The notes: generated by a model from the letters alone, not told the origin. A stretch of 64,000 bases of DNA from Neobacillus mesonae (GCA_023715865.1 JAMBOW010000005.1:124001-188000); one strand, 5' to 3'. Shown: positions 8,356-16,988, counted from the first letter of the stretch. Numbers and translations: made by a program.

Positions 8356-9041
8356 GGCGCTGCCTCTTCCGTGGCCATGTAGCCCTGTCCTACTTTGGTT
8401 TCAATATATGTACCGAGACCGATAATCTCGAGCTTTTTACGCAGCCGATTTACATTAACGGTCAGTGTATTGTCGCTGACAAAGTGCTCGTTATCCCAGA
8501 GGTTTTTGATCAGTTCCTCACGGCTTATAATTTTGTTCTTCTGTTCGATCAATAATTTAAGGATGAACATTTCGTTTTTCGTCAGTTCTACGGTCCCCTC
8601 ATGATTGGAAATCGTATTTTTTACATATTCAACTGTTGCTTCCCGCCAGGTCCTAAGCTGGGTCGGCTCTGTATTGTAGTTGTACACGCGGCGTAGAATG
8701 GCTTGAATTTTCGCAATAAGCACATCAAAATGGAACGGTTTCTGCACAAAGTCATCTGCTCCGAGCTGCATGGACATGACCATATCTGTAGGATGATCAC
8801 GGGATGAGAGAAAAATGATCGGAACATTCGAATGGGCTCGAATCATCCGGCACCAGTGAAAACCGTCAAATTTCGGCAGTTGGATATCGATGATGACAAG
8901 ATCCGGACTGAGCGCCGTAAATTCCTGAATAACTCTGTCGAAATGCTGAACTCCGTATGTATCGTACGACCATTGAGACAAGCGTTCTTTTACTTCCTGA
9001 AATAAGGTAAGATCATCCTCTATGAGCATGATTTTGAACAT
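8352..9041 (-). CDS. BceR-type response regulator
   Basis: 229 residues. The receiver domain has IEDD, the phospho-Asp in VIIDIQLP and QKPF. The winged-helix domain has the pattern NTLTVNVNRLRKKLEIIG and ends GQGYMATEE, typical of the BceR group. It starts a co-directional set of four genes. The palindrome at 7335-7358 is its predicted target. Confidence 0.9.
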   Translation of the reverse strand: MFKIMLIEDDLTLFQEVKERLSQWSYDTYGVQHFDRVIQEFTALSPDLVIIDIQLPKFDGFHWCRMIRAHSNVPIIFLSSRDHPTDMVMSMQLGADDFVQKPFHFDVLIAKIQAILRRVYNYNTEPTQLRTWREATVEYVKNTISNHEGTVELTKNEMFILKLLIEQKNKIISREELIKNLWDNEHFVSDNTLTVNVNRLRKKLEIIGLGTYIETKVGQGYMATEEAAP

Positions 9042-9188
9042 GAACTATTCACCACACTTCTTACAAATCTACTACAGCAAGTGTATAGGAAATCCTCAGT
9101 TGATAAAAGTCCGTCAGGTTCATTTTTGCCGGAGAGGTTAATAATGTAGCATACTGCCTAACATTTTTTGCAGGAAAGAGGGATACTG

Positions 9189-9323
9189 ATGACAGCGAAT
9201 AATGATGCACAAAACAATGAAAAGGATAAAGCAATTCGTGATGATGCACCGGACAACTTTGAAAAAGACACAGGTGATAAAGAGGAGAAGTCATCCGAGG
9301 AACCTGGACAAGATGAGAAATAA
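9189..9323 (+). CDS. Small acidic hydrophilic protein
   Basis: A 44-residue ORF (MTANNDAQNNEKDKAI...QDEK) that stands alone between the Bce operon and the oxidase gene. Support is a purine-rich AAAGAGG ribosome site 8 bases upstream and a strong terminator starting 6 bp after the stop. It is rich in D, E, K and N with no hydrophobic segment, and resembles the disordered stress or spore-associated microproteins common in Bacillales. No family was recognised. Confidence 0.5.
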   Translation: MTANNDAQNNEKDKAIRDDAPDNFEKDTGDKEEKSSEEPGQDEK

Positions 9324-9328
9324 CAGAT

Positions 9329-9362
9329 AGCGCTCGTTCCATAAAGGAACGGGCGCTTTTTT
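9329..9362. terminator. Intrinsic terminator
   Basis: AGCGCTCGTTCC (9329-9340) pairs with GGAACGGGCGCT (9346-9357), with one G-T pair, followed by T6. It closes the small acidic gene and may also serve the oxidase gene from the other side. Confidence 0.8.
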
Positions 9363-9402
9363 AACGATTCATAATCATCTGTTGAATTGCCTGCGCTGCT
9401 GT

Positions 9403-10782
9403 TCACTCAACAATCACACTGGCTTCCATGCTGGGATGTGTGGAGCAGTAGTAGTTGTAGGTTCCTTTTTCATTAAAAGTAAAGCTGAAGCTCTCCCCCG
9501 GCCCGATGTGACGGCTATCGAATTTACCGCCTAAGTCTGTCACTGTATGGAACACCGGGTCCTGATTCTCCCAAGTCACCGTTGTTCCTGCCTTAATATG
9601 AAGCTCCTTAATTGAATATTGCATATGGCTGATTGCCACCTGCACTCCTACTCGTAAATCCTCCCCCAATTCCTCTGATGGGTCTGTATATGCACCGGTA
9701 TGCCCCTCATGGAGTGAGTTATGCCCCGTATCCCCAATGTTCACCATCGTGTGAATACCGCCGGGATAGACTCCATTATTCATGTTGTCTACGATGTTAT
9801 GACTATGAAAAGGGTAGGAGCCTTCCTGAGTAAAAGTAACCAGAAGATCGTAACGCTCCCCGGGCCCGATATTTACCGTATCTTTCTCCAGTGGAGCAGC
9901 CAAAGGCCTGCCATCGGATGCTATGATCTGAAAATGATGCCCATGCAGATGCATGGCATGAGGCTGATAGCCTGAATTAATAATGCGCACCAGAACTTTC
10001 TCTCCAAGCTTTCCTTCAATCAGGGTTGAAGGGTCCTTTTCAGTATCCGGATAAGCCTTGCCGTTCATCGTGAAATACGTCGGTTTAAAGGCAGTTCTAT
10101 CGTATTTTTTGCCTTCCTGCACGGCTTTGTGCCAAACCGGATCAATCTCGTTCAGGACGAAGGTGTATTCTTTATCGTATTTGGGCCCACCCGTCCAAGC
10201 CTGATTTGCACCATCCTTAGCCTTCACGATAAAGGCGCCTGTCATCCCCATCTGCAGATGCTCTATTGTATCGACATGGCAATGGTAGAAGTACGTTCCT
10301 GCGTGAGTAGCCTTGAATTTGTAGGTGAAGCTTTCGCCAACTAGCAAATCCTTTGATGTATGCGGTACACCGTCATTGGCTTGGTCGGTATCCAGTCCAT
10401 GGAAATGGATTGTGTGACCTACACGTTTAATACCCTTCTGGTTCGTGCCTAGATTGGTAAGCGTAACTTCAACCTGATCTCCTTCATTAACCGTAAGCGT
10501 TGGTGCAGGATAACGGGCTGAACCCGGTTCGTTTTTTTCGCTGTATCCCCAGACATATACGGATGTACCGTCAGGAAGCTGCAGAGTGCCATCGGTGGCG
10601 TATAGATTAAACTGCTTTATCTCTGCGGTCGTCTTCTTATGATCGCTTGGAGTGACAGAAGCGGCTGCAGGCAAATCAAGTTCTGTTCCGGGCTCCAAGT
10701 GATAAATAACGGGGAGTGAGGCCATTGTGAGCAGGAAAACAGTCAATCCGGTAAGAAGTATATTCTTGGTTGATTTTTTCAT
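9403..10782 (-). CDS. Two-domain multicopper oxidase fused to a plastocyanin-like domain
   Basis: 459 residues with an N-terminal export signal or anchor. Cupredoxin 1 (about 55-195) has HTIHFHG and YFYHCHVDTIEHLQMGM, giving a type-1 copper set of His, Cys, His, Met plus trinuclear-centre histidines. Cupredoxin 2 (about 205-350) has HAMHLHGHHF and FHSHN with no cysteine, so it lacks type-1 copper. This matches two-domain multicopper oxidases and nitrite-reductase relatives. A third C-terminal domain (about 370-459) has VFHTV and YYCSTHPSM, a full plastocyanin copper site that could pass electrons to the oxidase core. Substrate is unknown. The ribosome site is AAAGGAAC and the gene is transcribed alone. 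Confidence 0.85.
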   Translation of the reverse strand: MKKSTKNILLTGLTVFLLTMASLPVIYHLEPGTELDLPAAASVTPSDHKKTTAEIKQFNLYATDGTLQLPDGTSVYVWGYSEKNEPGSARYPAPTLTVNEGDQVEVTLTNLGTNQKGIKRVGHTIHFHGLDTDQANDGVPHTSKDLLVGESFTYKFKATHAGTYFYHCHVDTIEHLQMGMTGAFIVKAKDGANQAWTGGPKYDKEYTFVLNEIDPVWHKAVQEGKKYDRTAFKPTYFTMNGKAYPDTEKDPSTLIEGKLGEKVLVRIINSGYQPHAMHLHGHHFQIIASDGRPLAAPLEKDTVNIGPGERYDLLVTFTQEGSYPFHSHNIVDNMNNGVYPGGIHTMVNIGDTGHNSLHEGHTGAYTDPSEELGEDLRVGVQVAISHMQYSIKELHIKAGTTVTWENQDPVFHTVTDLGGKFDSRHIGPGESFSFTFNEKGTYNYYCSTHPSMEASVIVE

Positions 10783-10956
10783 ATATTGTTCCTTTCCCTT
10801 GGAACTGGGTAATGTAAACAGAGATCATGAATCGAAACATTTGTCAGTCCAACGCGTCCATAGTATTAGATTATTGCAAAAATTTTAGAATTTATGAGTT
10901 TCCTTTGAAAGCTGGGTAATTTGTGCAGGGAATCAATAAGGGAGGAAAAGAAATCT

Positions 10957-12324
10957 GTGAAGAAATACTTAACGATTATGGTTATGATGATGATCGGACT
11001 AGGTTTGATCGGGCAAGCCTCCTTTGCCTTTGCAGACAATGAAGTTGTTATTGAGGATGAGGCATTACGATATGGTTTGAAATCAATACTGAATAAGCCG
11101 GTCAACGAACCCCTTACGAAAGAGGATCTGCTGTCATTAACGGTTGTAGACCTAAGAGGATTGGGCATTAAAAGCTTATCAGGGTTGGAGCATGCAACGA
11201 ATTTGACGCATTTGAGGCTTTCCGGCAACGAAATATCTGATCTTTCACCGTTAAAAGCGATTACGACCCTGAGGGAATTAGACGTCAGAAACAACTATAT
11301 TACTTCGATTGATGATCTGGCTGGATTGACCGATATGGGGCGGCTCTATATCAGTAATAATGGAGTTTCGTCTATTGAAGAGGTAAGAAACTTCCCTCGT
11401 TTACATACGTTTTATGTCAGCGGCAATCCAGTAAGCAGTTTGGACGCCCTTGAAGAAACCAAGGAGTTAAGCTGGCTCGAGGCAACGGATAACGGAATTA
11501 CCGACATCTCCGTTTTATCTGAGCTGCCGAAGCTTAGGTATGTTCAGTTAGATAACAACCGGGTTGAGGATTTAACCTCTCTGCAGCACCTATCAACGAC
11601 ACTTACGGGTATAAGCTTTAACAATAACCTGATCTCCGATCTCAGTCCGCTTGCAAGTTTGACCAAGCTAAAGTCGATTAAGCTGGCGAATAATCAAATA
11701 ACGGACCTCAGACCGCTCGAGCATTTATCTGAGTTAGAGGAGTTGCAGTTGTCCGGTAACCGGATATGGGATATCTCACCCATTTCAGAGCATGAATTTT
11801 ATTCCTTTCCAGCAAGTGCTACAGGAGATGCAAGAGCGTATTATTCATTAGGACTGGCAGACAATTATTTGGACTTGTCTAAGGGGAGTGAAACTCTCAA
11901 AGTTTTTGAGTCACTAAGTGCGAATAACAGTGAGAGGTATACGCAAGGTAAGTTCCAACGTTTAGTTATTGGGTCAGATACCGCATATTCTGGAGACCGC
12001 GCCGTCTCCTTGGAAACTGCTCCTTATATAAGCTCTGACCGCACTTATGTGCCTATTCGCTTTGTAGCAAACGAGCTGGATGCTGAAGTGACATGGGATC
12101 AAGACCGGGAAGAGTTAATCCTTCAAAAGGGAGACAAAACGATCCGCTGGGTTGTGGGCAATAAGCAAGCGTGGGTTGATGGAAGCATCGTCATGTTTGA
12201 TGTGCCGCTGATGCAGAGGAATGGAAGTGTATTTGTTCCGATTCGTTTTGTGTCAGATCAGCTGGGTGCAGCGGCAGCCTTTATCAATGACACGAAAACG
12301 ACGCTGATTTTTAATAAACAATAA
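10957..12324 (+). CDS. Secreted leucine-rich-repeat protein with C-terminal stalk domain
   Basis: 455 residues from GTG at 10957, preceded by GGGAGG; a TTG 36 bases upstream has no ribosome site. A signal peptide ends near FAFADN. A short helical cap leads into about eight internalin-like 22-residue repeats (LTHLRLSGNEISDLSPL pattern, about 60-290). The C-terminal 110 residues form a 'copper amine oxidase N-terminal' stalk-like domain with two copies of the YVPIRFV motif. In Paenibacillus this domain is a common non-catalytic wall-associated module. A role in surface binding is probable; the ligand is unknown. It is transcribed divergently from the oxidase gene. Confidence 0.85.
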   Translation: MKKYLTIMVMMMIGLGLIGQASFAFADNEVVIEDEALRYGLKSILNKPVNEPLTKEDLLSLTVVDLRGLGIKSLSGLEHATNLTHLRLSGNEISDLSPLKAITTLRELDVRNNYITSIDDLAGLTDMGRLYISNNGVSSIEEVRNFPRLHTFYVSGNPVSSLDALEETKELSWLEATDNGITDISVLSELPKLRYVQLDNNRVEDLTSLQHLSTTLTGISFNNNLISDLSPLASLTKLKSIKLANNQITDLRPLEHLSELEELQLSGNRIWDISPISEHEFYSFPASATGDARAYYSLGLADNYLDLSKGSETLKVFESLSANNSERYTQGKFQRLVIGSDTAYSGDRAVSLETAPYISSDRTYVPIRFVANELDAEVTWDQDREELILQKGDKTIRWVVGNKQAWVDGSIVMFDVPLMQRNGSVFVPIRFVSDQLGAAAAFINDTKTTLIFNKQ

Positions 12325-12352
12325 AGTGCACAATCTAATGCCGCAAGTTTTA

Positions 12353-12380
12353 GCCCCTCATCTTCGGATGGGGGCGTTTT
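12353..12380 (+). terminator. Intrinsic terminator of the leucine-rich-repeat gene
   Basis: GCCCC-T-CATC (12353-12362) pairs with GATGGGGGC (12367-12375) around TTCG, with one bulged T. Only four T follow, so it is moderate in strength. Confidence 0.6.
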
Positions 12381-12398
12381 AGTATGCATTTTCATTTT

Positions 12399-12986
12399 TT
12401 AATCCATTGTAGCAATAACCCAGTGATCTTCTTCACCTTTAACCGGAATCAGCGAGTATTCAAAGGATCCTCGGGTCAGCTCTTCGTCAGTCTTGAGCAA
12501 GTAGCTTACGAAAATTTGAATTCTATTGCGATCTTTAAGATAAGTGATGAAATGAACATCCTCAAACTCTACGGCTCCTCCGTCCGGGTGAATGTACGAC
12601 TTGACGCTCAGGTTAGGCTCCACGTAATCCTCTGACATTCCCTGCTTGAATGCTTCATCATCATTTTGTACGATGGCCTCCATGTTATGCTGAATCGCTT
12701 CAGCCATTTCTTCAGTGAAAAAGCTCTGAACGTACTCTGTCATGTCCAATGAAACCCCTTCTTTGAAGTCAGCAGGATCAGGCGTATCCGTCTTCTGCTC
12801 GCTTATTTCTATCGTTTCAGGCTTATCTGTCTCAGGCTGGGGAGACGGCTCCATTTGAGGAGGTTCCTCTGACACAACAACAGGATCGGAAATGGCTCCT
12901 GATTCGGTGTCGGAGGGACTGCATCCTGTAATCCCTAAAAGAGCAGCAGCACCTATTATCGCTATCACCATGTGATTCTTTTTCAT
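12399..12986 (-). CDS. Lipoprotein of unknown function
   Basis: 195 residues with a lipobox (LGITGC, Cys22), an acidic Ser/Pro/Glu/Thr linker to about residue 70, and a C-terminal folded part of about 120 residues. That part ends in paired strands (IQIFVSYLLKTDEEL...HWVIATMD), reminiscent of NTF2-like or DUF4878-type lipoprotein domains. The ribosome site AAGGAG is good. A shorter lipoprotein at 36293 ends in a similar way (SWKIADID). No function can be assigned. Confidence 0.75.
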   Translation of the reverse strand: MKKNHMVIAIIGAAALLGITGCSPSDTESGAISDPVVVSEEPPQMEPSPQPETDKPETIEISEQKTDTPDPADFKEGVSLDMTEYVQSFFTEEMAEAIQHNMEAIVQNDDEAFKQGMSEDYVEPNLSVKSYIHPDGGAVEFEDVHFITYLKDRNRIQIFVSYLLKTDEELTRGSFEYSLIPVKGEEDHWVIATMD

Positions 12987-13192
12987 TTTTCAGAACGCTC
13001 CTTAAAATAATCAGATTTATTCAAAAAACGAGGCTTGACTGCAAAATGTTGCAAAAATAGCTTGGATTGATATGTCAAAACATTAATAATGATAGGGAAG
13101 AAAGGAGAAAAATGAGCTGCATTATTAAAATTAAAATAGATTCTCTTTGCTTGTAAGTTAAGGAATAATCACAAATTTTACACATATATGGG

Positions 13193-13221
13193 TTTACATA
13201 TTTTACCTCAAAATATAGTAT
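13193..13221 (+). promoter_or_regulatory. Sigma-A-type promoter
   Basis: TTTACA (13193-13198), a 17-bp spacer and TAGTAT (13216-13221). It lies 40 bp upstream of the lipoprotein gene whose start codon appears to be ATT. Confidence 0.6.
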
Positions 13222-13259
13222 AAAGGGGTATCTACTAAATTTCTGAGGAGGAGAGCACT

Positions 13260-14771
13260 ATTATTAAACGTAAAACGATTAAGTGGTTTGCAGCACCGCT
13301 TATTTTGATGTTAGTCATCTTGACGGGATGTCAGTCAGTAGGTGGATTTGATGTTAATTCTGCAATACTCGGCAGTAAAGATAAGCTGTACCAGCCGATG
13401 GAATCTCGGAACACGATGACCCTGGAAGTCACCCCATCTGCAGATGTATCTGCGGAAGACAAGGAAATGATTGACTTATTAAACTCAATTTCTGTACATA
13501 TTGACAGTGCCAAAGCAGAAGACATGGATAAAGCCTCCGTCAAAGGCTCTGTTCATTATTTAGACAACGCCATTCCATTTCTCTTAAGTGTCGATGAAGT
13601 TGGAGTTGCCTTGGATATTGAAGGTGCGGATAAACCGATCTACATCTCTTTAGCTGAAGAGGCAGAGATTCCAGAAATGGAGGAGTATTATGAGCAGGTA
13701 GAGGATGTTACCTGGAACTTGATGAGCTTCTTAGTGAAACATCTGCCGAATCCAGAGACCATCTCTGTTGCCAAAACTCAAGAAACGGTAAATGGCGAGC
13801 AGCTTGACCTTACTCGTCTCCATGTTGAGATCAGCGGCACGGAGATCGTTGAGCTTGTCCGTCCATTCCTGACATCTATTGCTGAGGATGAAGAAGGGTT
13901 GAAACAGCTCATCGGGGATTTATATGATGCTGTTTCTGTGATGTTTGTGGCCATCGAGGCTGAGGATGAGACCTTAGAAGGGGCAGCTGACTTCCTGTCT
14001 CCAGAGTCTAAGGATACGAGCGTAGCGATGATTCACGGAGCCATTACAGGTTACCTGGATCAGTTCCTTGCGGACTATGATCAGGAAGTGGAGAATTTAT
14101 TTAATGAAACACCAGAGCTGAAGACTGTATTTGGCGACGATACGAATCTTAAGGTCGATTACTATTTTGACAGTGAGCTTAATGCCCGTAAAACAAACAC
14201 AGAGCTGGCGATAGCTATCCCGGCATCGGAAGACCTGCCAATTACCGAAATTAAGGTTGTGAGCAGCTCTGAGGTTTGGAACCACGGAAGCGAAGTAAAG
14301 GCTGATACAGTGGATACTTCAAACGGTGTACTGGATGTGCTTTATGGTGAGGCAACGACGGGAGAGATCCTCCGCAATTTTGAGGGCGTAGAACCTGTAT
14401 ATGAGCTGCTTCTTAGCTCCGGTATGACCAGCGTATATACGTACCTTGACCCGGAAGATGAATATTACGGGGTCGTAAATAACAACGGTACAGGCTTCGT
14501 TGCGCTTCGGAATTTTGCTGCGCAGTTTGAAGCTGATGTGAAGTGGACCAAAGGCTCAAATGAGATTGTTGTGATCGATGACATTACGCTTGCGCAATCC
14601 ACCTATACTTTAGGCTCTACTAAAGCCATCGTAAACGGTGAAGCTGTCACGCTGCCGGCTGCGCCTTATGTTGAGCATGGTATGGTCTATGTGCCGCTGC
14701 GTTCCATCGCAGAGGCGCTTTCTGCCACGGTTACATTTGAAGATGGCTGGTATACTGCAGAACGTATGTAA
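13260..14771 (+). CDS. Lipoprotein with C-terminal stalk domain, apparent ATT start
   Basis: 503 residues if translation begins at ATT 13260. The first ATG in frame (13308) falls inside the hydrophobic core and would leave no basic n-region. From 13260 the protein begins with IIKRKTIKWF, then a hydrophobic stretch and the lipobox VILTGC (Cys24). A strong GGAGGAG lies six bases before the ATT, and an in-frame stop at 13236 excludes earlier starts. The body is acidic with no recognised family (about 30-385). The last 105 residues are a stalk-like domain with YVPLRSIAEAL. ATT starts are rare but real (infC). A point error in an ATG is the alternative. Confidence 0.7.
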   Translation: MIKRKTIKWFAAPLILMLVILTGCQSVGGFDVNSAILGSKDKLYQPMESRNTMTLEVTPSADVSAEDKEMIDLLNSISVHIDSAKAEDMDKASVKGSVHYLDNAIPFLLSVDEVGVALDIEGADKPIYISLAEEAEIPEMEEYYEQVEDVTWNLMSFLVKHLPNPETISVAKTQETVNGEQLDLTRLHVEISGTEIVELVRPFLTSIAEDEEGLKQLIGDLYDAVSVMFVAIEAEDETLEGAADFLSPESKDTSVAMIHGAITGYLDQFLADYDQEVENLFNETPELKTVFGDDTNLKVDYYFDSELNARKTNTELAIAIPASEDLPITEIKVVSSSEVWNHGSEVKADTVDTSNGVLDVLYGEATTGEILRNFEGVEPVYELLLSSGMTSVYTYLDPEDEYYGVVNNNGTGFVALRNFAAQFEADVKWTKGSNEIVVIDDITLAQSTYTLGSTKAIVNGEAVTLPAAPYVEHGMVYVPLRSIAEALSATVTFEDGWYTAERM

Positions 14772-14800
14772 CAACAAATATCTATATTTTTTGTAAAGAT

Positions 14801-14847
14801 GGACGGCTTTCTGTCACGGATAAATGGCAGAGTGCCGTCCTTCTTTG
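14801..14847 (+). terminator. Intrinsic terminator
   Basis: GGACGGC (14801-14807) pairs with GCCGTCC (14834-14840). An inner CTGTC/GGCAG stem lies within the loop and a T-rich tail follows. Confidence 0.65.
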
Positions 14848-14896
14848 CTTTTCAGAATCTCGTTTCAAGATGATTGTGTCTCCAGTGGGTCCCCGG

Positions 14897-14935
14897 AATA
14901 TGTCCATGTTTGGTATGGGGCTAATGCTCTATAAT
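14897..14935 (+). promoter_or_regulatory. Predicted AraC-type half-site and promoter of the esterase gene
   Basis: AATATGTCCATG (14897-14908) matches the direct repeats upstream of the siderophore-binding protein gene (AAAATGTCCATG at 16894). It is followed by a perfect -10 box TATAAT at 14930 with no good -35, consistent with activation. A weaker copy (ATTGTGTC, 14873-14880) lies 24 bp upstream. No Fur box was seen. Confidence 0.4.
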
Positions 14936-14963
14936 GGCTAACGAACATGGGAGGAGGAGAGGT

Positions 14964-15809
14964 ATGGAAACAGGAACACAAGCAAAGCCTGTTACACTGT
15001 CACAGACGAAAGAATGGATCATGCAATCTCGCTTTAACGGGCTTCATTATCGGATAAGCGTATATTGCCCTGCGGAGAAGCCTCCGGCAGAAGGGTTTCC
15101 TATTATTTATACATTGGATGGCAATGCTACTTTTGTCATGGCCAGTGAAATGATCCGTATCCAATCGGTGAGAAGAGAGAAGACAGGTGTTGTTCCCGCG
15201 ATTGTGGTCAGTATCGGCTACGACATAAATGATCCTTTTCCACCGCGCAGACATTATGATTTGACCATGCCAGCACCTGCTTCTGAACTTCCTGAAATGC
15301 CCGGGGGAAGATCTAGACCGGAGCAAGGCGGTGCCATGGAATTTATGTCTTATATCGAAGAGCAGCTCAAGTCCGAAATAGAACAGCTCTATCCTGTAGA
15401 TACCAGCAAACAAATGATCATCGGTCACTCGCTTGGAGGTCTGTTCGTTCTAAATATGTTGTTTACAAGGCCAGGCACATTCCATACTTATATTGCCGGC
15501 AGTCCTTCTATTCATTGGAACCCGTCGTATATGGCAGAGCAAGAGAAGGCATGGATCAAAGCATTGCAGGATGGAGAGCAAGATCCGCTTGATGTCAGAG
15601 TATTGGTGGCAGTAGGAGAGCTGGAGGGTAACTTCAAAATCCCGATGATTAATAATGCCAGGGCACAGGCGGAACGGCTTTCAGCTCTATCCGAGTTTGG
15701 AGTGCATACTGTATACAAAGAATTTGAAGGGGAGAACCACAGCTCCATTCTTCCTGTCCTGATTAATCGTGCTTTACGCTTTAATGGCTGGGCGAATAAT
15801 AATCAGTAG
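14964..15809 (+). CDS. Siderophore esterase-like alpha/beta hydrolase (BesA/Fes/IroE type)
   Basis: 281 residues from ATG 14964, which follows GGGAGGAGG closely; an upstream ATG at 14934 has no such site. It belongs to the esterase D family: the nucleophile elbow is GHSLGG, and IIYTLDGNATF and SPSIHWN are typical of trilactone hydrolases. A late His in GENHSSIL completes the triad. There is no signal peptide, so it is cytoplasmic. In Bacillus the homologue BesA cleaves imported ferri-bacillibactin to release iron. Position next to an AraC regulator and a siderophore ABC transporter supports the same role. Confidence 0.8.
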   Translation: METGTQAKPVTLSQTKEWIMQSRFNGLHYRISVYCPAEKPPAEGFPIIYTLDGNATFVMASEMIRIQSVRREKTGVVPAIVVSIGYDINDPFPPRRHYDLTMPAPASELPEMPGGRSRPEQGGAMEFMSYIEEQLKSEIEQLYPVDTSKQMIIGHSLGGLFVLNMLFTRPGTFHTYIAGSPSIHWNPSYMAEQEKAWIKALQDGEQDPLDVRVLVAVGELEGNFKIPMINNARAQAERLSALSEFGVHTVYKEFEGENHSSILPVLINRALRFNGWANNNQ

Positions 15810-15827
15810 CAGTTCAGAGAGATAAAT

Positions 15828-15872
15828 AAAGACAACTTTTGCTCAAGACAGCTTGAGGGAGTTGTCTTTTTT
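15828..15872 (+). terminator. Intrinsic terminator of the esterase gene
   Basis: AAAGACAACT (15828-15837) pairs with AGTTGTCTTT (15860-15869). An inner CTCAAG/CTTGAG pair and a T6 tail complete it. Confidence 0.85.
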
Positions 15873-15940
15873 AGTACGAATTGATCATTTTGAAAAAAAT
15901 CACTGCAAAGCGATAAAATTTGATATACTCTATATGATAT

Positions 15941-15955
15941 TGATAATCATTATCA
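15941..15955 (+). promoter_or_regulatory. Fur box of the AraC regulator gene
   Basis: TGATAATCATTATCA is an exact 7-1-7 Fur site. It lies 20 bp upstream of the ATG, just downstream of a possible -10 (TATACT, 15924-15929), a position that would block transcription in iron-replete cells. Confidence 0.85.
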
Positions 15956-15975
15956 TTTTAGGGTGGTGAATCCGA

Positions 15976-16851
15976 ATGTACGAATTGAAGATGAACACCG
16001 CAGATTATGATCATACCAATAGAATACTGGACTTTTCAGCGGTAAGACTGCGGGATATTGCCAAAGTGAGAACCAAATCAAGATGGTCTCTGCCAAAACT
16101 GCGCACAGCATCCCGTATGCTGCTTGTTATAACCGATGGGAAGGGCTCACTTACCATGAATAATTGTTCGTTTCAGGTCGACAAGCCCTGTGTCTACTCC
16201 TGCACTCCCCAAGGAAAAGTAGAAATGACCTGTAGTTGTGATCGGGATCTGGACTTAATGATAATTGAGTACGACGTATACAAGGAGGAAGATGACCAAG
16301 GCCCTCTTGTCGTTGTCCAGGATTCTGCGTCAGCACCAGCGAGTGAGCTGCTCAGCCATGAGGCGAGCTGGTTTACGGGGATGTGTCAGTCCATTTACGG
16401 TCATTGGCACAGCGGTGAAGGACTTGGGAGATACCGCAGCCAGATCATTTTTCAAGAGTTTTTGTACTGGGTAGCCAAAAGCCATGTGTCCGATACACCG
16501 GACTCTAATACAACGCTTCAGAAGACTAAAGACTATATTGACCAGCACTATGATGAGAATTTAACGCTGGAGCGGCTTGGTCGCATGGCTGGACTCAGCT
16601 TGAAATATTACAGTGAATTATTTAAAAAGCATTATGGTGTCAGCGTGACAGAATATATAGCGACGACAAGAATGGAGCATGCCAAACAGCTAATGCTGGA
16701 TTCCGAGCTGAGGCTGCGGGATATTGCCCATTTAGTCGGTTATCCTGATGAATTCTATTTCAGCCGTAAATTTAAGAAGATGATGGGAGTGTCCCCGTCT
16801 GAATACAAAAAGCAGCAGGAACTCACTTTACTTAATAGCGGGTTATTCTAA
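15976..16851 (+). CDS. AraC-family regulator of siderophore uptake (Btr-like, without ligand domain)
   Basis: 291 residues. The N-terminal part (about 1-180) is an AraC ligand/dimer region with several Cys (PCVYSCTPQG, MTCSCD). The C-terminal 100 residues carry two helix-turn-helix motifs (LTLERLGRMAGLSLKYYSELFKKHYG and DIAHLVGYPDEFYFSRKFKK). The Bacillus subtilis regulator Btr has a similar N-terminal half but carries an extra substrate-binding domain at its C-terminus; that domain is absent here. It has its own Fur box and sits between the esterase and transporter genes. It probably activates the transporter through the 22-bp-spaced repeats at 16872-16907. Confidence 0.8.
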   Translation: MYELKMNTADYDHTNRILDFSAVRLRDIAKVRTKSRWSLPKLRTASRMLLVITDGKGSLTMNNCSFQVDKPCVYSCTPQGKVEMTCSCDRDLDLMIIEYDVYKEEDDQGPLVVVQDSASAPASELLSHEASWFTGMCQSIYGHWHSGEGLGRYRSQIIFQEFLYWVAKSHVSDTPDSNTTLQKTKDYIDQHYDENLTLERLGRMAGLSLKYYSELFKKHYGVSVTEYIATTRMEHAKQLMLDSELRLRDIAHLVGYPDEFYFSRKFKKMMGVSPSEYKKQQELTLLNSGLF

Positions 16852-16871
16852 ATATCTGTTTCCCGCTCAGG

Positions 16872-16907
16872 AAAATGTCTATATCTTTTCCGCAAAATGT
16901 CCATGGT
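16872..16907 (+). promoter_or_regulatory. AraC-type direct repeats upstream of the siderophore transporter
   Basis: AAAATGTCTAT (16872) and AAAATGTCCAT (16894) repeat with a 22-bp period (two helical turns). They lie directly upstream of the promoter region of the binding-protein gene. This is the spacing usual for AraC-family activators, and the second copy resembles the element before the esterase gene. Confidence 0.6.
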
Positions 16908-16939
16908 TAACCAGACAAATCTCTTATATCATTCAATAA

Positions 16940-16954
16940 TGATAATCATTATCA
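16940..16954 (+). promoter_or_regulatory. Fur box of the siderophore transporter operon
   Basis: An exact 7-1-7 site TGATAATCATTATCA. It overlaps the likely -10 region, 35 bp upstream of the binding-protein ATG. Confidence 0.88.
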
Positions 16955-16988
16955 ATTATGGATATATTAGAGAGGGGTTCCTATTTTC

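Noticed and set aside
13305..13310. TTG or ATG near 13305 as start of the lipoprotein gene
   Set aside because: It would remove the positive n-region and half the hydrophobic core, and the strong ribosome site is about 50 bases upstream.
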